A stretch of DNA of 64,000 nt from Carpediemonas membranifera (lineage: Eukaryota > Fornicata), in NCBI GenBank assembly GCA_019828565.1, contig JAHDYR010000067.1:1-64000 (forward strand), in the 5' to 3' direction. Made by a program: the position numbers and the translations under genes. Numbering within the stretch: the stretch's first letter is position 1; the number at the start of each line of letters is the position of its first letter. This document shows, piece after piece, positions 52,062 to 61,598 of the stretch. The notes under the pieces were generated by a model. The model saw nothing but the letters and a program-made list of their open reading frames with translations. It ran no database searches and was not told where the DNA came from.

Positions 52062-53144
52062 TCAGTAGTCGGGGTTGTTCCACTCGCTCGCCTTGTTGAA
52101 CTGGTAGACGCCGGGCCCGTACACGAGGCCGTCCTTCCAGGTGCCCGTCAGCGTGTCGCCCGTGGGGAAGAACACCGTGCCCTTGCCCTCCTTGCGGCCG
52201 TTCGCCCACTCCCCCTGGTACTTGAGGCCGTCCGTGTCCATGAACACGCCCTGCCCGTGCCGCTTGTCGTCGCGCCACTCGCCCTCATACCGGCAGCCGT
52301 TGGCGTACTGCAGGATGCCGTAGCCGTGAGCCCTGTCGCCAGACCAGTCGCCGCGGAAGACGTCGCCGTTGGAGTAGTAGAGCTCGCCCTCGCCGTGTTT
52401 CTTGCCGGCCTTCCAGGTCCCGACGTACTTGTCGCCGTGCTCGTATGTGAGGGTGCCCTTGCCCTCGGCCTTGTCGTCCTTCCAGTAGCCCTCGTACCGC
52501 TCGCCGTTCTTGTACGAGAGGACGCCATAGCCGTCCTTGACGTCGTCGCGCCACTCACCGTCGTAGACGTTGCCGTTGGGGAAGACGTACTTGCCCTTGC
52601 CGGCCATCTTGCCGTCAACCCATTCGCCTTCGTAGATACCGCCGTCGGCGTAGAAGTACTTGCCATAGCCGTGCATCTTGCCCTCGTACCAGTCGCCCTC
52701 GTACTTCTCCGCGACGGAGCCGTCGGGGGAGGCGTAGGTGACGACACCCTTGCCGTGGCGCTTGTCGTCCTTCCACTCACCGTCGTAAACGTCGCCATCA
52801 GCGTAGGTATAGACGCCCTTGCCGTGCATGCGGCCGTTCTGCCACTCACCCTCATAGACGTCGCCGTCGTTGTAGTAGAGGGCACCGTAGCCGTTGATGC
52901 GGCCATCAACCCATTCGCCGACGTACTTGTTGCCAGAGGCATAGAAGCTAGTACCCTTGCCGTGGACCTTATCATCCACCCACTCGCCTTCGTAACGGCC
53001 GCCATCGCCGTAGTAGTAGCATCCCATGCCGTGGCGCTTGCCATGGATCCAATCACCTTCATATTTCTCCTGGTTGGGATAAACAAGGGTTCCCCTACCA
53101 TGCATAAGCCCATTTTCAATCTCACCAGTGTATACCAGCGACAT
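52062..53144 (-). CDS. MORN-repeat protein
   Basis: A 360-residue protein built almost entirely of about 15 MORN repeats of 23 residues (pattern Y-E-G-E-W-x-D-x-x-x-H-G-x-G), for example [15 protein letters not shown]. It has no kinase, SET or transmembrane part. MORN proteins bind membranes or scaffold cytoskeletal structures; radial-spoke-head and basal-body MORN proteins are similar in plan, and with dynein nearby a ciliary role is possible. The protein ends shortly after the last repeat with [18 protein letters not shown] lies 7-16 nt before the ATG. Confidence 0.9.
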   Translation of the reverse strand: MSLVYTGEIENGLMHGRGTLVYPNQEKYEGDWIHGKRHGMGCYYYGDGGRYEGEWVDDKVHGKGTSFYASGNKYVGEWVDGRINGYGALYYNDGDVYEGEWQNGRMHGKGVYTYADGDVYDGEWKDDKRHGKGVVTYASPDGSVAEKYEGDWYEGKMHGYGKYFYADGGIYEGEWVDGKMAGKGKYVFPNGNVYDGEWRDDVKDGYGVLSYKNGERYEGYWKDDKAEGKGTLTYEHGDKYVGTWKAGKKHGEGELYYSNGDVFRGDWSGDRAHGYGILQYANGCRYEGEWRDDKRHGQGVFMDTDGLKYQGEWANGRKEGKGTVFFPTGDTLTGTWKDGLVYGPGVYQFNKASEWNNPDY

Positions 53145-53287
53145 TATGGAGGAATTTCTGAGTATTCAGTTTTTCGACTGTGGCGGAGTCGGTTCGAGAA
53201 TTCGTGGCCGGGAGCAAGGCCACTCTCATTGTGCCTGGCCAGCCACCGGTATCAACTAAAGCTTGCCTTTAAATAAACTCGCCCGAC

Positions 53288-54574
53288 TCAATCAGAGTCA
53301 CCGACATACTCCGCTAAAACATCGCCCAAAACCTTCTGTCGAACTTCAACAAACCTCCTGCTCGGCGAGAAGTACTTCAAATAGCCGTTATGTGTGGTAA
53401 ACTTCAGCCCAGCCTTGTCGCTTATGAGTTTCTGCACCCTTGCGGCAAATGCCTCGGCCGACTCCCCATCGAGCTTGTGCTGGGGTGGAAGGAACCAAAT
53501 ATCCGCTACTACGCACCAGGAGTGCCAGATGCGGCAGCAGTAGTTCCAAAAAGTCTCATCCCTCCAATAGGCGTCGCTGAAGAGGTTGTTGTACTTGATG
53601 GTGATCGGGCATATCTCAACATCGGGCACGTCAAAGCTCCCGCGCTTAAACTGCACAGTGCTCGTATTGTTGGTGCAGACGCCCTCTGGGAAGACGAGGA
53701 TGGGGATCTTGGTGTCGTCGCTGACCCTCTTCTTGAGCTGCGTCGTCAACAGGGCGCGCTGCTTGGCCACGAGCCGGTCAAACCACAGAGGCTCCATGCA
53801 TGCCAGGATCCTGTTCTGGATGAATCCGATCCAGCCGCCCTGCTTCTGCCCGACGGTGGCGAAGGGCATGAGGGCCTCAAGGAACACGAAGTCGATCAAA
53901 GATGTGTGGTTGCAGACGTAAATCTGATTCGGTCGGCGAGCAGGGATCACGCCGTGATACTGGATGACCGCAAACCATGTCAGCATGATGATTCTTGCCT
54001 CGAAATGGATCATTCTGCGCTGTATTCTGTGCTTCGTCTTGGTGTCAACTGGGAGCAGGTTGACGGCCATGAACAGCGGCACGAACACCAAGGCGCTGAG
54101 CACGAACGTGAGCACTCTGAATGGCCACATGATCGACCGTATCACGACCCCCAGTAGCCATAGGGGCATGAGGTACATGTTCCAACTCCAGGCCTTGGGG
54201 GGACGGTCCGCAAACACCTCGTTGAAGTCGTCAACAACAAGCGCCTGTGCGGCCTCGAAGCCTGCCGTGATTGCAAGCTGTGTGACGGCGGCAAGGGTCG
54301 TGTCCGTTTCCCTGTGCGGAACGTCCTTCCTCTCCTTGGCCCTCTCCTTGCGAAACATAGTCGCCTCCATGAAGCGGCGAATTGTATCCTGTTCTGTGTC
54401 GGTTAGGCCGATTGGCACGGACGGTAGGACGTGGAATGTTGCGTCCGTCATTATCCTGGATGATTCGCTGCGGCCCTCGGATGCTGATGGCGATATTGCG
54501 TCTGTTGGGATCGTATTCATCCGTTGTGTTACTATCTCGCCCTCGACGGCCGTTGATGAGGCGTCGCTGGGCAT
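53288..54574 (-). CDS. glycerol-3-phosphate acyltransferase (GPAT3/4-like)
   Basis: A 428-residue membrane acyltransferase. Block I N-H-T-S-L-I-D is at 222-228 and block III F-P-E-G-V-C at 295-300. A hydrophobic segment (residues about 134-175) forms one or two membrane spans. The further block CPITIKYNNLFSDAYW is typical of the GPAT3/4 (AGPAT9) group. It acylates glycerol-3-phosphate or lysophosphatidate at the ER in phospholipid and triacylglycerol synthesis. The frame is open for another 122 codons upstream, but the ATG at 54574 is preferred. CAAAATTT, the element seen before other starts, lies 5-12 nt before it, and the upstream translation has no conserved character. Confidence 0.88.
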   Translation of the reverse strand: MPSDASSTAVEGEIVTQRMNTIPTDAISPSASEGRSESSRIMTDATFHVLPSVPIGLTDTEQDTIRRFMEATMFRKERAKERKDVPHRETDTTLAAVTQLAITAGFEAAQALVVDDFNEVFADRPPKAWSWNMYLMPLWLLGVVIRSIMWPFRVLTFVLSALVFVPLFMAVNLLPVDTKTKHRIQRRMIHFEARIIMLTWFAVIQYHGVIPARRPNQIYVCNHTSLIDFVFLEALMPFATVGQKQGGWIGFIQNRILACMEPLWFDRLVAKQRALLTTQLKKRVSDDTKIPILVFPEGVCTNNTSTVQFKRGSFDVPDVEICPITIKYNNLFSDAYWRDETFWNYCCRIWHSWCVVADIWFLPPQHKLDGESAEAFAARVQKLISDKAGLKFTTHNGYLKYFSPSRRFVEVRQKVLGDVLAEYVGDSD

Positions 54575-55223
54575 AGTGAAATTTTGACTCGGTCGATCTG
54601 AACACATGCTCTGACAAGTCTGAATGACTCTCACGGGGTATGTGTGCCTGCCACCATGCCGCCCTAGTGCGACGAGTGGGTGATGAAATGCTGCCGGGCG
54701 ATTCTCGCTTTCACCTGTCAGTTCTTCTGCTATCGGCACAGGCAGTCTGGCACGGAGCTCTCGAAACCGACACACCCAAGATCGGCGATGACGAATCAGG
54801 TGAAGACTGGTGTCATGTCCGCGGGCACTCCACGAGCTCATCCATTCGTTCCGAACTGAAGATTGGTGAAATCTTTCACGGAGATGAGAAAGACTCCATG
54901 GTTGACCTATGTCCGCTAGATCCTCTGCATCAATCATCACTACTGTTTATTGGCAGCGAGATTCTATTCGCGTTCACCGCTTAGAATCCACCATAGTTAC
55001 GGCAACCGTCCGTACCGGTGTTATCATAGCGATCATCGAAAGGATCTACAGGCGAAGGATGTTGTTGGCCCATTCTAGTCTTGTTCTCTAGCTCTGTGTA
55101 TTTTGAGCAGGAGTCAAATGACTCGGACAATCGTTGACTCTGCACACCAAAATATCGCACGTGGCCGCATGGCAGGGGGCCCCACAGAACAGCAGGGTCT
55201 TGTGCCATGGTACCGCCAGACAA
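54575..55223. other. 650-bp gap, no supported gene
   Basis: Frames on both strands (about 115-120 codons) read through 54575-54985 but show no motif. The minus one would only extend the acyltransferase N-terminus. No repeat or strong structure was noticed. The right half probably holds 3'-end signals of the zinc-finger gene. Confidence 0.5.
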
Positions 55224-56146
55224 CTAGAGAGCGGCGTCCAGTCCAGCCTCCTGAGCCAGGACAGCGAGGGCCCCGGAGTCGTCGTCGGAGAAGAATTCGT
55301 GGGCCGGAGACGTGGGAATCGGCAGTGATTCATCTGCGGTATCTGACTTTTTTGACTCTGGCTCTGGTTCAAGTTCAGAATCGGGCTCGGGCAGGGAATA
55401 TGTCCTCTTGGCCGCCCGAGGCAGCTGTTCCCTCCTCGGGAGTGGCTGGTCTTCCTCTGTTGCTGCCTGTCTCGGCAGTCGCCTGTTGGGCCTGGCTCCG
55501 AGTCTACGGCGAGATGGAAGGAGATCCTCCTCAAGCTCCTCGGGGGTGCGGTGGTGTACCCTTTTCAGGTGTTTTCTGAGGTCTCCGGGCTGCGCTGTGC
55601 CGTATCCACAATGTTCGATCGGGCACGGCGTCTTTTGCCGGGAGTGGTGCACTCGCTTGTGGATACCGAGATCTGCATACGGCCGGCGACAGGCGTGGCA
55701 CCAGAACCTCTTCATGAGCTCCGGATTGCCCTTAACGCGCTCGGGGTGTTGGCTTGCGACGTGCTTCTCGAGCTTCTCGAAGGGCCTGTCGCACTCGTCA
55801 CACCAGTAGGTCTCATATCCCTCGTATCTACACAGCTCGGTGTGCATGTTGATCATGTGGCGGGTGATGCCGGTCTTGTGCATAGCAGCGTACCTGGGTA
55901 AGACGGGATTCGGACAACGAACTGGCACTCGGTACACACGCACTTAGGATGCTGTGAACGCATGTGGTTGGTCATTTCAGCTTGTGTCCGAAAGCCTCTG
56001 CCACAACGGTCTGCCTTACAGGGCTGAAGACTGTGGTCGTTCTCAATGTGGGAGTGCAGCTGTCCAAGCGACGAAAAACGAAGCCCACAGACATCTCCTC
56101 TCTCTATAACGCACTTGCATGAACGGTAAGATCGTGCATTCGTCAT
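55224..56146 (-). CDS. multi-C2H2 zinc-finger protein
   Basis: Exon 1 is 56146-55923, exon 2 is 55893-55224, 297 residues after removal of a 29-nt intron, which joins CVCTEC to QYAAMHKTGITRHM and completes a finger. About six C-x2-4-C...H-x3-4-H units follow one another, e.g. C-K-A-D-R-C...H-M-R-S-Q-H, YWCDECDRPF...HVASQH, FWCHACRRPY...HKRVH and CPIEHCGYG...HLKRVHH. The C-terminal 90 residues are disordered, Arg-rich then acidic (PEPDSELEPEPE). It is probably a DNA- or RNA-binding nuclear protein; no close family is recognised. Confidence 0.85.
55894..55922 (-). other. 29-nt intron in the zinc-finger gene
   Basis: Donor GTTCGT, acceptor TTACCCAG; phase 2. The two exon frames then give 298 codons including stop with uninterrupted finger spacing. 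Confidence 0.9.
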
Positions 56147-57489
56147 TGTGACGAGATTGGTGCGTCGGCAAGGAGAACTGTCGCCTCATCATCTGATTCG
56201 CCCAGGCTGTCGATGGAATCCCCAGTCACTCAGGTGTAGTAGTCGCTCAGTACTTGATCCAACCCTGGTGTAGCTCCCTCTAACACTCAGTATGAAAGGA
56301 TCATCGGATGGTCGGCATGAGTGGAGTCGAGACGCGGCTGGGTCAGACGAAGAGTTCAGCCACCCTTAGCATTTTCATGCCTAATGGCGTCCCGGTGTTG
56401 CATCCAGATGCCCCGAGCTGGAGTGAATCCGACTTAATTGTGTCGCCTCTGGGCTGCCTTCAGATTGTCGAACCCATGTGATACCATCACAGGGCGTCTC
56501 ACAATCATGCTTCACTTGTCAACTTCGTTTGTTTCGTGAGCACGTCCCCTCGGCAGAAAAAAATGTGCAGCATTTTTTTGTTGAAAAAAAACGGACGAAT
56601 GTAGGCACTGTTACTACAGTGTTGCTCTCGATGAAATGGCGGCCGTTTCGACCTACTCAGCGGTGTTGTCTCCAGTCGATTGCTATAGATGCGCTACAGG
56701 ATGCTTCTCGGATGTTCTCCCGTCGAGATTGTGCCCTAATGGCGCGAAACTTGCCTTATCTAACAATATCATAGCCTATGAGTGTCCAAACGGACTATAT
56801 AAACGTAACTGAATCTCATTGATTGACCTCTGAGATCTGATCTGCTTCTATTGCAGCGACAGAAACCAAACGAGAATCATGCCAGACCACGCATGCTCAC
56901 AGCTGAGCAAAGCACTCTCAGTCAGTTACCCTTGCCATATAGCCTCAGACGCGGATCGATGAGGTTGCACAAGACGTAACCTTCAATTCATCACCCTGGT
57001 CAAACACCCGACCAACAAAGCAAGCTGAATACGGAAGGCACTAGCACAGGTAGCATAGCCAGTACGTCAGACCTGAGATGGCCGGTGTCACAGGAACACG
57101 TTATATATCCATCACCCAGACCCTTGGTCTCGTCTTGATTGTTCAACCTCGCCGAGGTCCAACCAATCAACAGCGCTCCAGGGTCTGTTACTCCCGTCTC
57201 GCACCAACACACACTTACTCCCACGACATCTTGCCATTTATCACCGCGCCCGGCAATCTGTTCAAGTCGATGAGGGTTTGAAGGGGGTCAGTCGCCCCCT
57301 TGGAGGCGTTGTAGACCCGGCAGTTACCCTAAGCGAGTGTGACGGCGATGTCGAATTGAGCCGGTGGATGTCCCAGCGACTCAGCGACTAGGGCAGATAG
57401 CGCGAAGTCACAGGTGTTGCGCAGTATAAACACATTGTTCGACCCTTCAATAGCACAAATGGAACGGCACAAAACTGCTACCTGTCACG
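56147..57489. other. 1.3 kb without a supported gene
   Basis: Frames are short and lack motifs. A T/A-rich patch lies at about 56565-56595. A TATATAAACG sequence is at about 56795 and TATAAACAC at 57425. The latter is about 65 nt upstream of the Arb2-like ATG and may be part of its promoter. Nothing else is recognised. Confidence 0.5.
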
Positions 57490-58330
57490 ATGAAACGACA
57501 AAAAAGGACAAACATCGAACAGAAGGCGATGGGCAATGATGAATCATTTGCAAAGTTTATCCGAAGTGACGATAGGCAGTTCAGCTTCAAGGATGGCAAG
57601 CTGCTTCACCATGGCACGGGCGAGCAGTACAAGTGGACGACAGAGACCGAGTACGCCAAGATTTCGGAGTATGTGTCCAACTTCACGATCGATCAGATGT
57701 GCTCCTTGGGTATGGTAGAAAAGAGTTGTGGGTGACGGCACAAGATCAGCCTGTACCGTGCTTGTCTCGTCCATGTACACGACCGCTACATTCAGCAGGG
57801 TGCTCATTCTCCATCAAGGAACTGGGCGCGTCACCCTCGGGCAATGGGCGCGTTCTCTTATCGTCAAACGCTCCATGAATGACGGTTCCATGCTGCCCAT
57901 CGTGCGTTGGGCGCATGAGCGTGGCATACCCGTCATTGTGCCGAACCCGAACGCCACCTCGCACCCGCATCACCACACCGCGCAGTATTGGACCGAGCTC
58001 ATCGAGCCGCTCGACCCGGAGATCACAGTCGACATCATCGCCCATAGCTACGGCGGCGTCTGCATGCTGCGCGCGGCCAAGGAGGTCCCGGGCTTCACTG
58101 ACCGCGTGAACCGCCTCATGCTGACCGACTCGGTCCATGGCCCCATTCCGTCGTCCCTCGCCGGGTTCTATCAGAAACGCGTGACACACTGGAAGTGCAG
58201 CAATAAGCCGCTCGACACGCCGCTGACGTCTTCTGACCCGTGTACGACGCTGAGCGCGGGGACGGCCGAGCATGTCTGGTCGACCCCTCGCGCCACACCA
58301 AGCATCCTGAAGATCTTGGAGGCTAAGTGA
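57490..58330 (+). CDS. Arb2/FAM172A-domain protein (frame interruption at ~57730)
   Basis: The first frame (57490 to about 57730) has FIRSDDRQFSFKDGKLLHH and TGEQYKW, the start of the Arb2 domain. The second frame has LILHQGTGRVTLGQWARSL, a nucleophile-elbow-like I-A-H-S-Y-G-G, LMLTDSVHG and KPLDTPL, closely following FAM172A/Arb2. The frames differ by one base. Either there is a single-base insertion in TTGTGGGTG, or a 22-nt intron GTGGGT...GATCAG (57728-57749) is removed; both restore the frame and about 272-280 residues. Fission yeast Arb2 acts in the argonaute chaperone complex; FAM172A acts in co-transcriptional splicing and chromatin. The fold is alpha/beta-hydrolase-like, with activity uncertain. 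ATG alternatives are 57490 and 57529. Confidence 0.82.
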
Positions 58331-58461
58331 TCAGATGCCGTAAGAGCACCATAGGGCTGATGGCGATGCTGGCCATGTCTCTATGGTGGAAGACAACAGA
58401 CAGGCGGGGATTCTTGAGTAAAGTCAGATTAGACACGACCAAGGTGGAATCAGAAATCATC

Positions 58462-59685
58462 ATGGCCGGCACATCGGCATCATTTGAAACGCCCACTGAT
58501 GACAAGAAGGTAGTTCTTGGTACTCCTCTCGACATGGCGCTCTCTTGCATCCTCCATCAGTCACATCAGCGCCAGTGCATCCTGGTCTCGCCAATTCTTG
58601 GGACTGGCCAGCTCCCCACGCCTCAGATCTCTAGAATGGCTGTCTATCTGGATGATACGCAAAAGCCATGCTTCGTCGGGACCGTAGGGGGCGGGAACAT
58701 GGAGGGTCAATGCCGCGATCACGCCGTCTGCATGCTGAGGACGCCGTCCATGCCTTCTGTAGCTAGCATCGCCTTCACTGTGCATGATGACTGCTCCAAC
58801 GACTTCATTGGTAGCACCAGGTTCTTGTTCGAGCGGGCCGACAGTCACGACGACGCTCTCGAGGCCATCATGGCGATACGATCCCGTCCCTTCACGGTTG
58901 GTGTGGAGATCGTCAAGGTAGGGCCATACAGCGACCCTACAGCCCGATGCCAGCGGATGGTGCTGGCCGTTGACCCTCGGACCGACAAACTTGAGTCGAT
59001 CAGCGGGTGTGTTGACACGGACGACGAAACCAGGGCCTCACTGCAGGCTAGGGCACTGGCATTATCCCGTGGCGTGCACATGGAGCTTACAACCCTCCGA
59101 ACTGACCCAGCAGAGTGGTTCTTGTACACCATCGCACCCCGCCCCTCGCTGTTCGTATTCGGGGCGGGGCACGTGGGTCAGGAGGTTGTCTACTCAATGG
59201 CACGATCGGGGTTTGTCATCCATATCATCGATGATCGACAGGACATCATGGATGCTGCCGATCTTCCGACGAACACGATCAAGCACGTAGTCAGCTTCGA
59301 CCCAGCGTCTCCAGTACCGTTCTTTGGCACCAAGACGCTTGAGCTAGAGGCATCCGACCCAGTTCGGGCATTTGTTGTCATTATGTCTCGAGGCCACTCC
59401 GCAGATGTCGATATCCTGCACCATATATCGACCCACATGACTCCGAGATATGTGGGGATGATGGCGTCAAAGGGAAAGGCAGCCAGGGCGGTGGAGAAGC
59501 TGCGCTCACGTGGTGTCGGGCAAGAGTGGATTGATTCGATCAAATGCCCCATCGGGCTCCCCCTAGGAGGGGACACCCCTGGGGAGATCGCCATCAGCAT
59601 CGCTGCTCAGCTCGTACTTGAGTGGCGGGGTGGGCGGAAGCACTTTGCGGACCAGGGGGCTCTGTACGATGTTATCCACGGGTGA
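58462..59685 (+). CDS. xdhC: XdhC/CoxI-type xanthine dehydrogenase maturation factor
   Basis: A 407-residue protein with both XdhC parts. The N-terminal domain has GTVGGGNMEGQC at about 73-84, as in the GTIGGGxLE motif. The C-terminal Rossmann domain has F-G-A-G-H-V-G-Q (233-240), then HIIDDRQDIMDAADLP, YVGMMASKGKAARAV and the family hallmark CPIGLPLGGDTPGEIAISI. In bacteria XdhC binds molybdenum cofactor, promotes its sulfuration and inserts it into XDH. Eukaryotes normally use a HMCS/ABA3 sulfurase, so this gene is probably of bacterial origin. The start at MAGTSASFETP was chosen; the frame is open further upstream without family similarity. The XDH gene is 6.7 kb away on the other strand. 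Confidence 0.9.
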   Translation: MAGTSASFETPTDDKKVVLGTPLDMALSCILHQSHQRQCILVSPILGTGQLPTPQISRMAVYLDDTQKPCFVGTVGGGNMEGQCRDHAVCMLRTPSMPSVASIAFTVHDDCSNDFIGSTRFLFERADSHDDALEAIMAIRSRPFTVGVEIVKVGPYSDPTARCQRMVLAVDPRTDKLESISGCVDTDDETRASLQARALALSRGVHMELTTLRTDPAEWFLYTIAPRPSLFVFGAGHVGQEVVYSMARSGFVIHIIDDRQDIMDAADLPTNTIKHVVSFDPASPVPFFGTKTLELEASDPVRAFVVIMSRGHSADVDILHHISTHMTPRYVGMMASKGKAARAVEKLRSRGVGQEWIDSIKCPIGLPLGGDTPGEIAISIAAQLVLEWRGGRKHFADQGALYDVIHG

Positions 59686-59821
59686 TCCGCCTGGGGCTTG
59701 TAAATGGCCGGGCTGGTCTCCTGTAGACGGGGGGCACGGGGTCCTTGTCCTGCCATGCAGTGAAGCTGATGTCGAGTCAAGTTGAAGTCGGCGAAAAATC
59801 GCCAAGAAATTCTAGAAGAGG

Positions 59822-60466
59822 ATGGAAGGATCCAAGGGGGTAACAAAGGCGCCTGGACTGAAGGAAGCTTTTGGACACGTTGAGTTCATCAGACCGGTCG
59901 GTCGTTGTTCTTTGCGGTGCACTGAATGCAAGCACCGCATCCTCATTAATATGGACAGGCCATTGAGCTGTTACAGCTTGCACCAGAAGACGTTTCTGGA
60001 CATTCACATGATATTGATATCGTCTTCAGACGCTAGGTCTCGTTTCTGCACCGCCACACACCGGCCTGGCCACTTACTGTGCCAGTCGTGCTGCAGCGGG
60101 GCGTGCTGCAATGTGAAGACGCCCCAAGCTCTGCCAGACCTCTCTTTACGTGCGAATACCGGTTCTGCTGCCTTCAACTTCGACGCGCCCCGGTCGACCC
60201 AGCGTACCCCGGCCATCGTTGACATGCCGACAGAACTCGTCAGTCCCACTCAGTCATCGGGTCGCATCAGTCCCCAGTCACAGTGCTCGTCGTCTATTGT
60301 CCCTAGGAGTGACGGTGGGGCCGAGCTCACGTTGACGAGCAGAGACGTCGATGGGGTCATCAGGACGACGACCATGGTCCTCAAGAGCATCAAGCGGAGC
60401 CCACCGCCAAGCCAGAGTGTAGAGGGGGAGAACGCTACGCCAGTGCAGGTTTATCGGAGGCGGTGA
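59822..60466 (+). CDS. unrecognised 214-residue Cys-rich protein
   Basis: The start ATG is preceded by AAGAAATTC at 59804-59812. The N-terminal 100 residues hold Cys pairs: C-S-L-R-C-T-E-C at about 29-36 and C-Q-S-C-C...C-C near 92-99, enough for a small zinc site. The LRCTxC start and late CxxC faintly recall the CFAP418 (C8orf37) domain, a ciliary protein, but intermediate residues do not fit well. The C-terminal half is Ser/Thr/Pro-rich and disordered. It follows xdhC on the same strand by 137 bp. Coding is supported by the start element and composition; function is open. Confidence 0.5.
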   Translation: MEGSKGVTKAPGLKEAFGHVEFIRPVGRCSLRCTECKHRILINMDRPLSCYSLHQKTFLDIHMILISSSDARSRFCTATHRPGHLLCQSCCSGACCNVKTPQALPDLSLRANTGSAAFNFDAPRSTQRTPAIVDMPTELVSPTQSSGRISPQSQCSSSIVPRSDGGAELTLTSRDVDGVIRTTTMVLKSIKRSPPPSQSVEGENATPVQVYRRR

Positions 60467-61040
60467 GACAACCAATCATCGGTCATGATCCCAGTTGGGC
60501 CGGCCTGGCAGGGGTCGGGGTCTAGCGGGATAGCAGGTCCACGTTTATAGCCATTTTATCATCTAATAATTAAAAGTACGACTTATGTTTTATTGCTTTT
60601 ATCGACTTCGGCCTATTCAACCAAGCAGAGCCCGCTTGTCGAGAAATGGCTGCGTCTGATTCTGCTCTCCCACTCATATATCTCATTAACATTCCTTGAG
60701 AGTCGTCTAACAATCATCGGGGCTGAGTGAGTCTGATTCGTCGCAAAAAGCTGAACATTGTCCCATAGGCTGTATTTCCCTGATTACTTACAATATGCAG
60801 GAAGTCTTCTTTTTTACATGGTATACATGACCATTGATAACATGTATCAACGTTTTTTCGTGGCATTCTTTTTTTCAGCTCCTTTTTTTGCAACTTCCGT
60901 CGATAGGAACCGTCTGGTATGTTATCACCTGTTGCTCCACAGCTCCACTGGTTGCATTACAAGCCATATCTATGGTAGTACTCCCCAATTTCTTCTTTTG
61001 AGCCTGAGCAGCATTGCCCTTCATCACTAACACAGAAATC
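60467..61040. other. gap upstream of RPL9, no supported gene
   Basis: AT-rich from about 60540 to 60900 with no coding character. A pyrimidine-rich AATTTCTTCTTTTGAG lies about 50 nt before the RPL9 start. CACTAACACAG ends 5 nt before the ATG and looks like a splice acceptor, so a 5'-UTR intron is conceivable but unproven. Confidence 0.4.
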
Positions 61041-61598
61041 ATGGACTCTTCTCTCACCGTCAAGATCCCCGAGGGTGTTCGCGTCGAATGCGGCCGCCGC
61101 GTCGTTCGTGTTGCCGGTCCCCGCGGCCAAATCGTCAAGAGCTTCAAGCACGCCAACGTTGAGCTCAAGTCCAAGGCGGACGCCATCGTCGTCACCACCT
61201 GGTTCAACAACAACGCCCAGCTTGCCCTCCTCCGCACTGTGGCCTCCCACATCCAGAACATGATCACTGGTGTCACCAAGGGCTACCGCTACAAGCTCCG
61301 CTGCGCCGCTGCTCATTTCAACATCGTCTCCACCATCAACGAGAAGGAGCGCACTGTTGAGCTTCGCCATTTCCTTGGTGAGAAGATGGTCCGCGTTGTC
61401 AAGCTCCAGGACGGCGTCACTGCCACCCGTGACCCCAACTCCAAGGACGGTATCGTCCTCGAGGGCAACGACATCGCCGCCGTCTCCCAGACCGCTGCTT
61501 CCATCCAGCAGTGCACTCGCGTCCGCAACAAGGATCTCCGTAAGTTCCTTGATGGTGCCTACGTCCAGGAGCGTGGCCCCATCCCCGACGAGGAGTAA
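61041..61598 (+). CDS. RPL9: 60S ribosomal protein L9 (uL6)
   Basis: A 185-residue protein colinear with eukaryotic RPL9 (about 190). The N-terminal uL6 repeat has VKIPEGVRVECGRRVVRVAG and GPRGQI. The conserved NMITGVTKGYRYKLR follows. The second repeat has LRHFLGEKMVRVVKLQDGV and IVLEGNDIAAVSQTAA, then NKDLRKFLDGAYV. It sits near the sarcin-ricin loop of the large subunit. Codon use is strongly biased to C-ending codons (GCC, CTC, AAG), unlike some neighbours, as expected for high expression. The ATG at 61041 gives the expected N-terminus (MDSSLTVKIPEG). Confidence 0.96.
   Translation: MDSSLTVKIPEGVRVECGRRVVRVAGPRGQIVKSFKHANVELKSKADAIVVTTWFNNNAQLALLRTVASHIQNMITGVTKGYRYKLRCAAAHFNIVSTINEKERTVELRHFLGEKMVRVVKLQDGVTATRDPNSKDGIVLEGNDIAAVSQTAASIQQCTRVRNKDLRKFLDGAYVQERGPIPDEE

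Noticed and set aside
54575-54940. 122-codon N-terminal extension of the acyltransferase
   Set aside because: The frame is open but without conserved character, and it contains the CAAAATTT start element immediately before the preferred ATG.
60915-60945. Intron-like GTATGT...CCACAG upstream of RPL9
   Set aside because: It is 26 nt and does not join coding frames; the acceptor lacks the local YACNCAG form. It could only matter for an untranslated leader.
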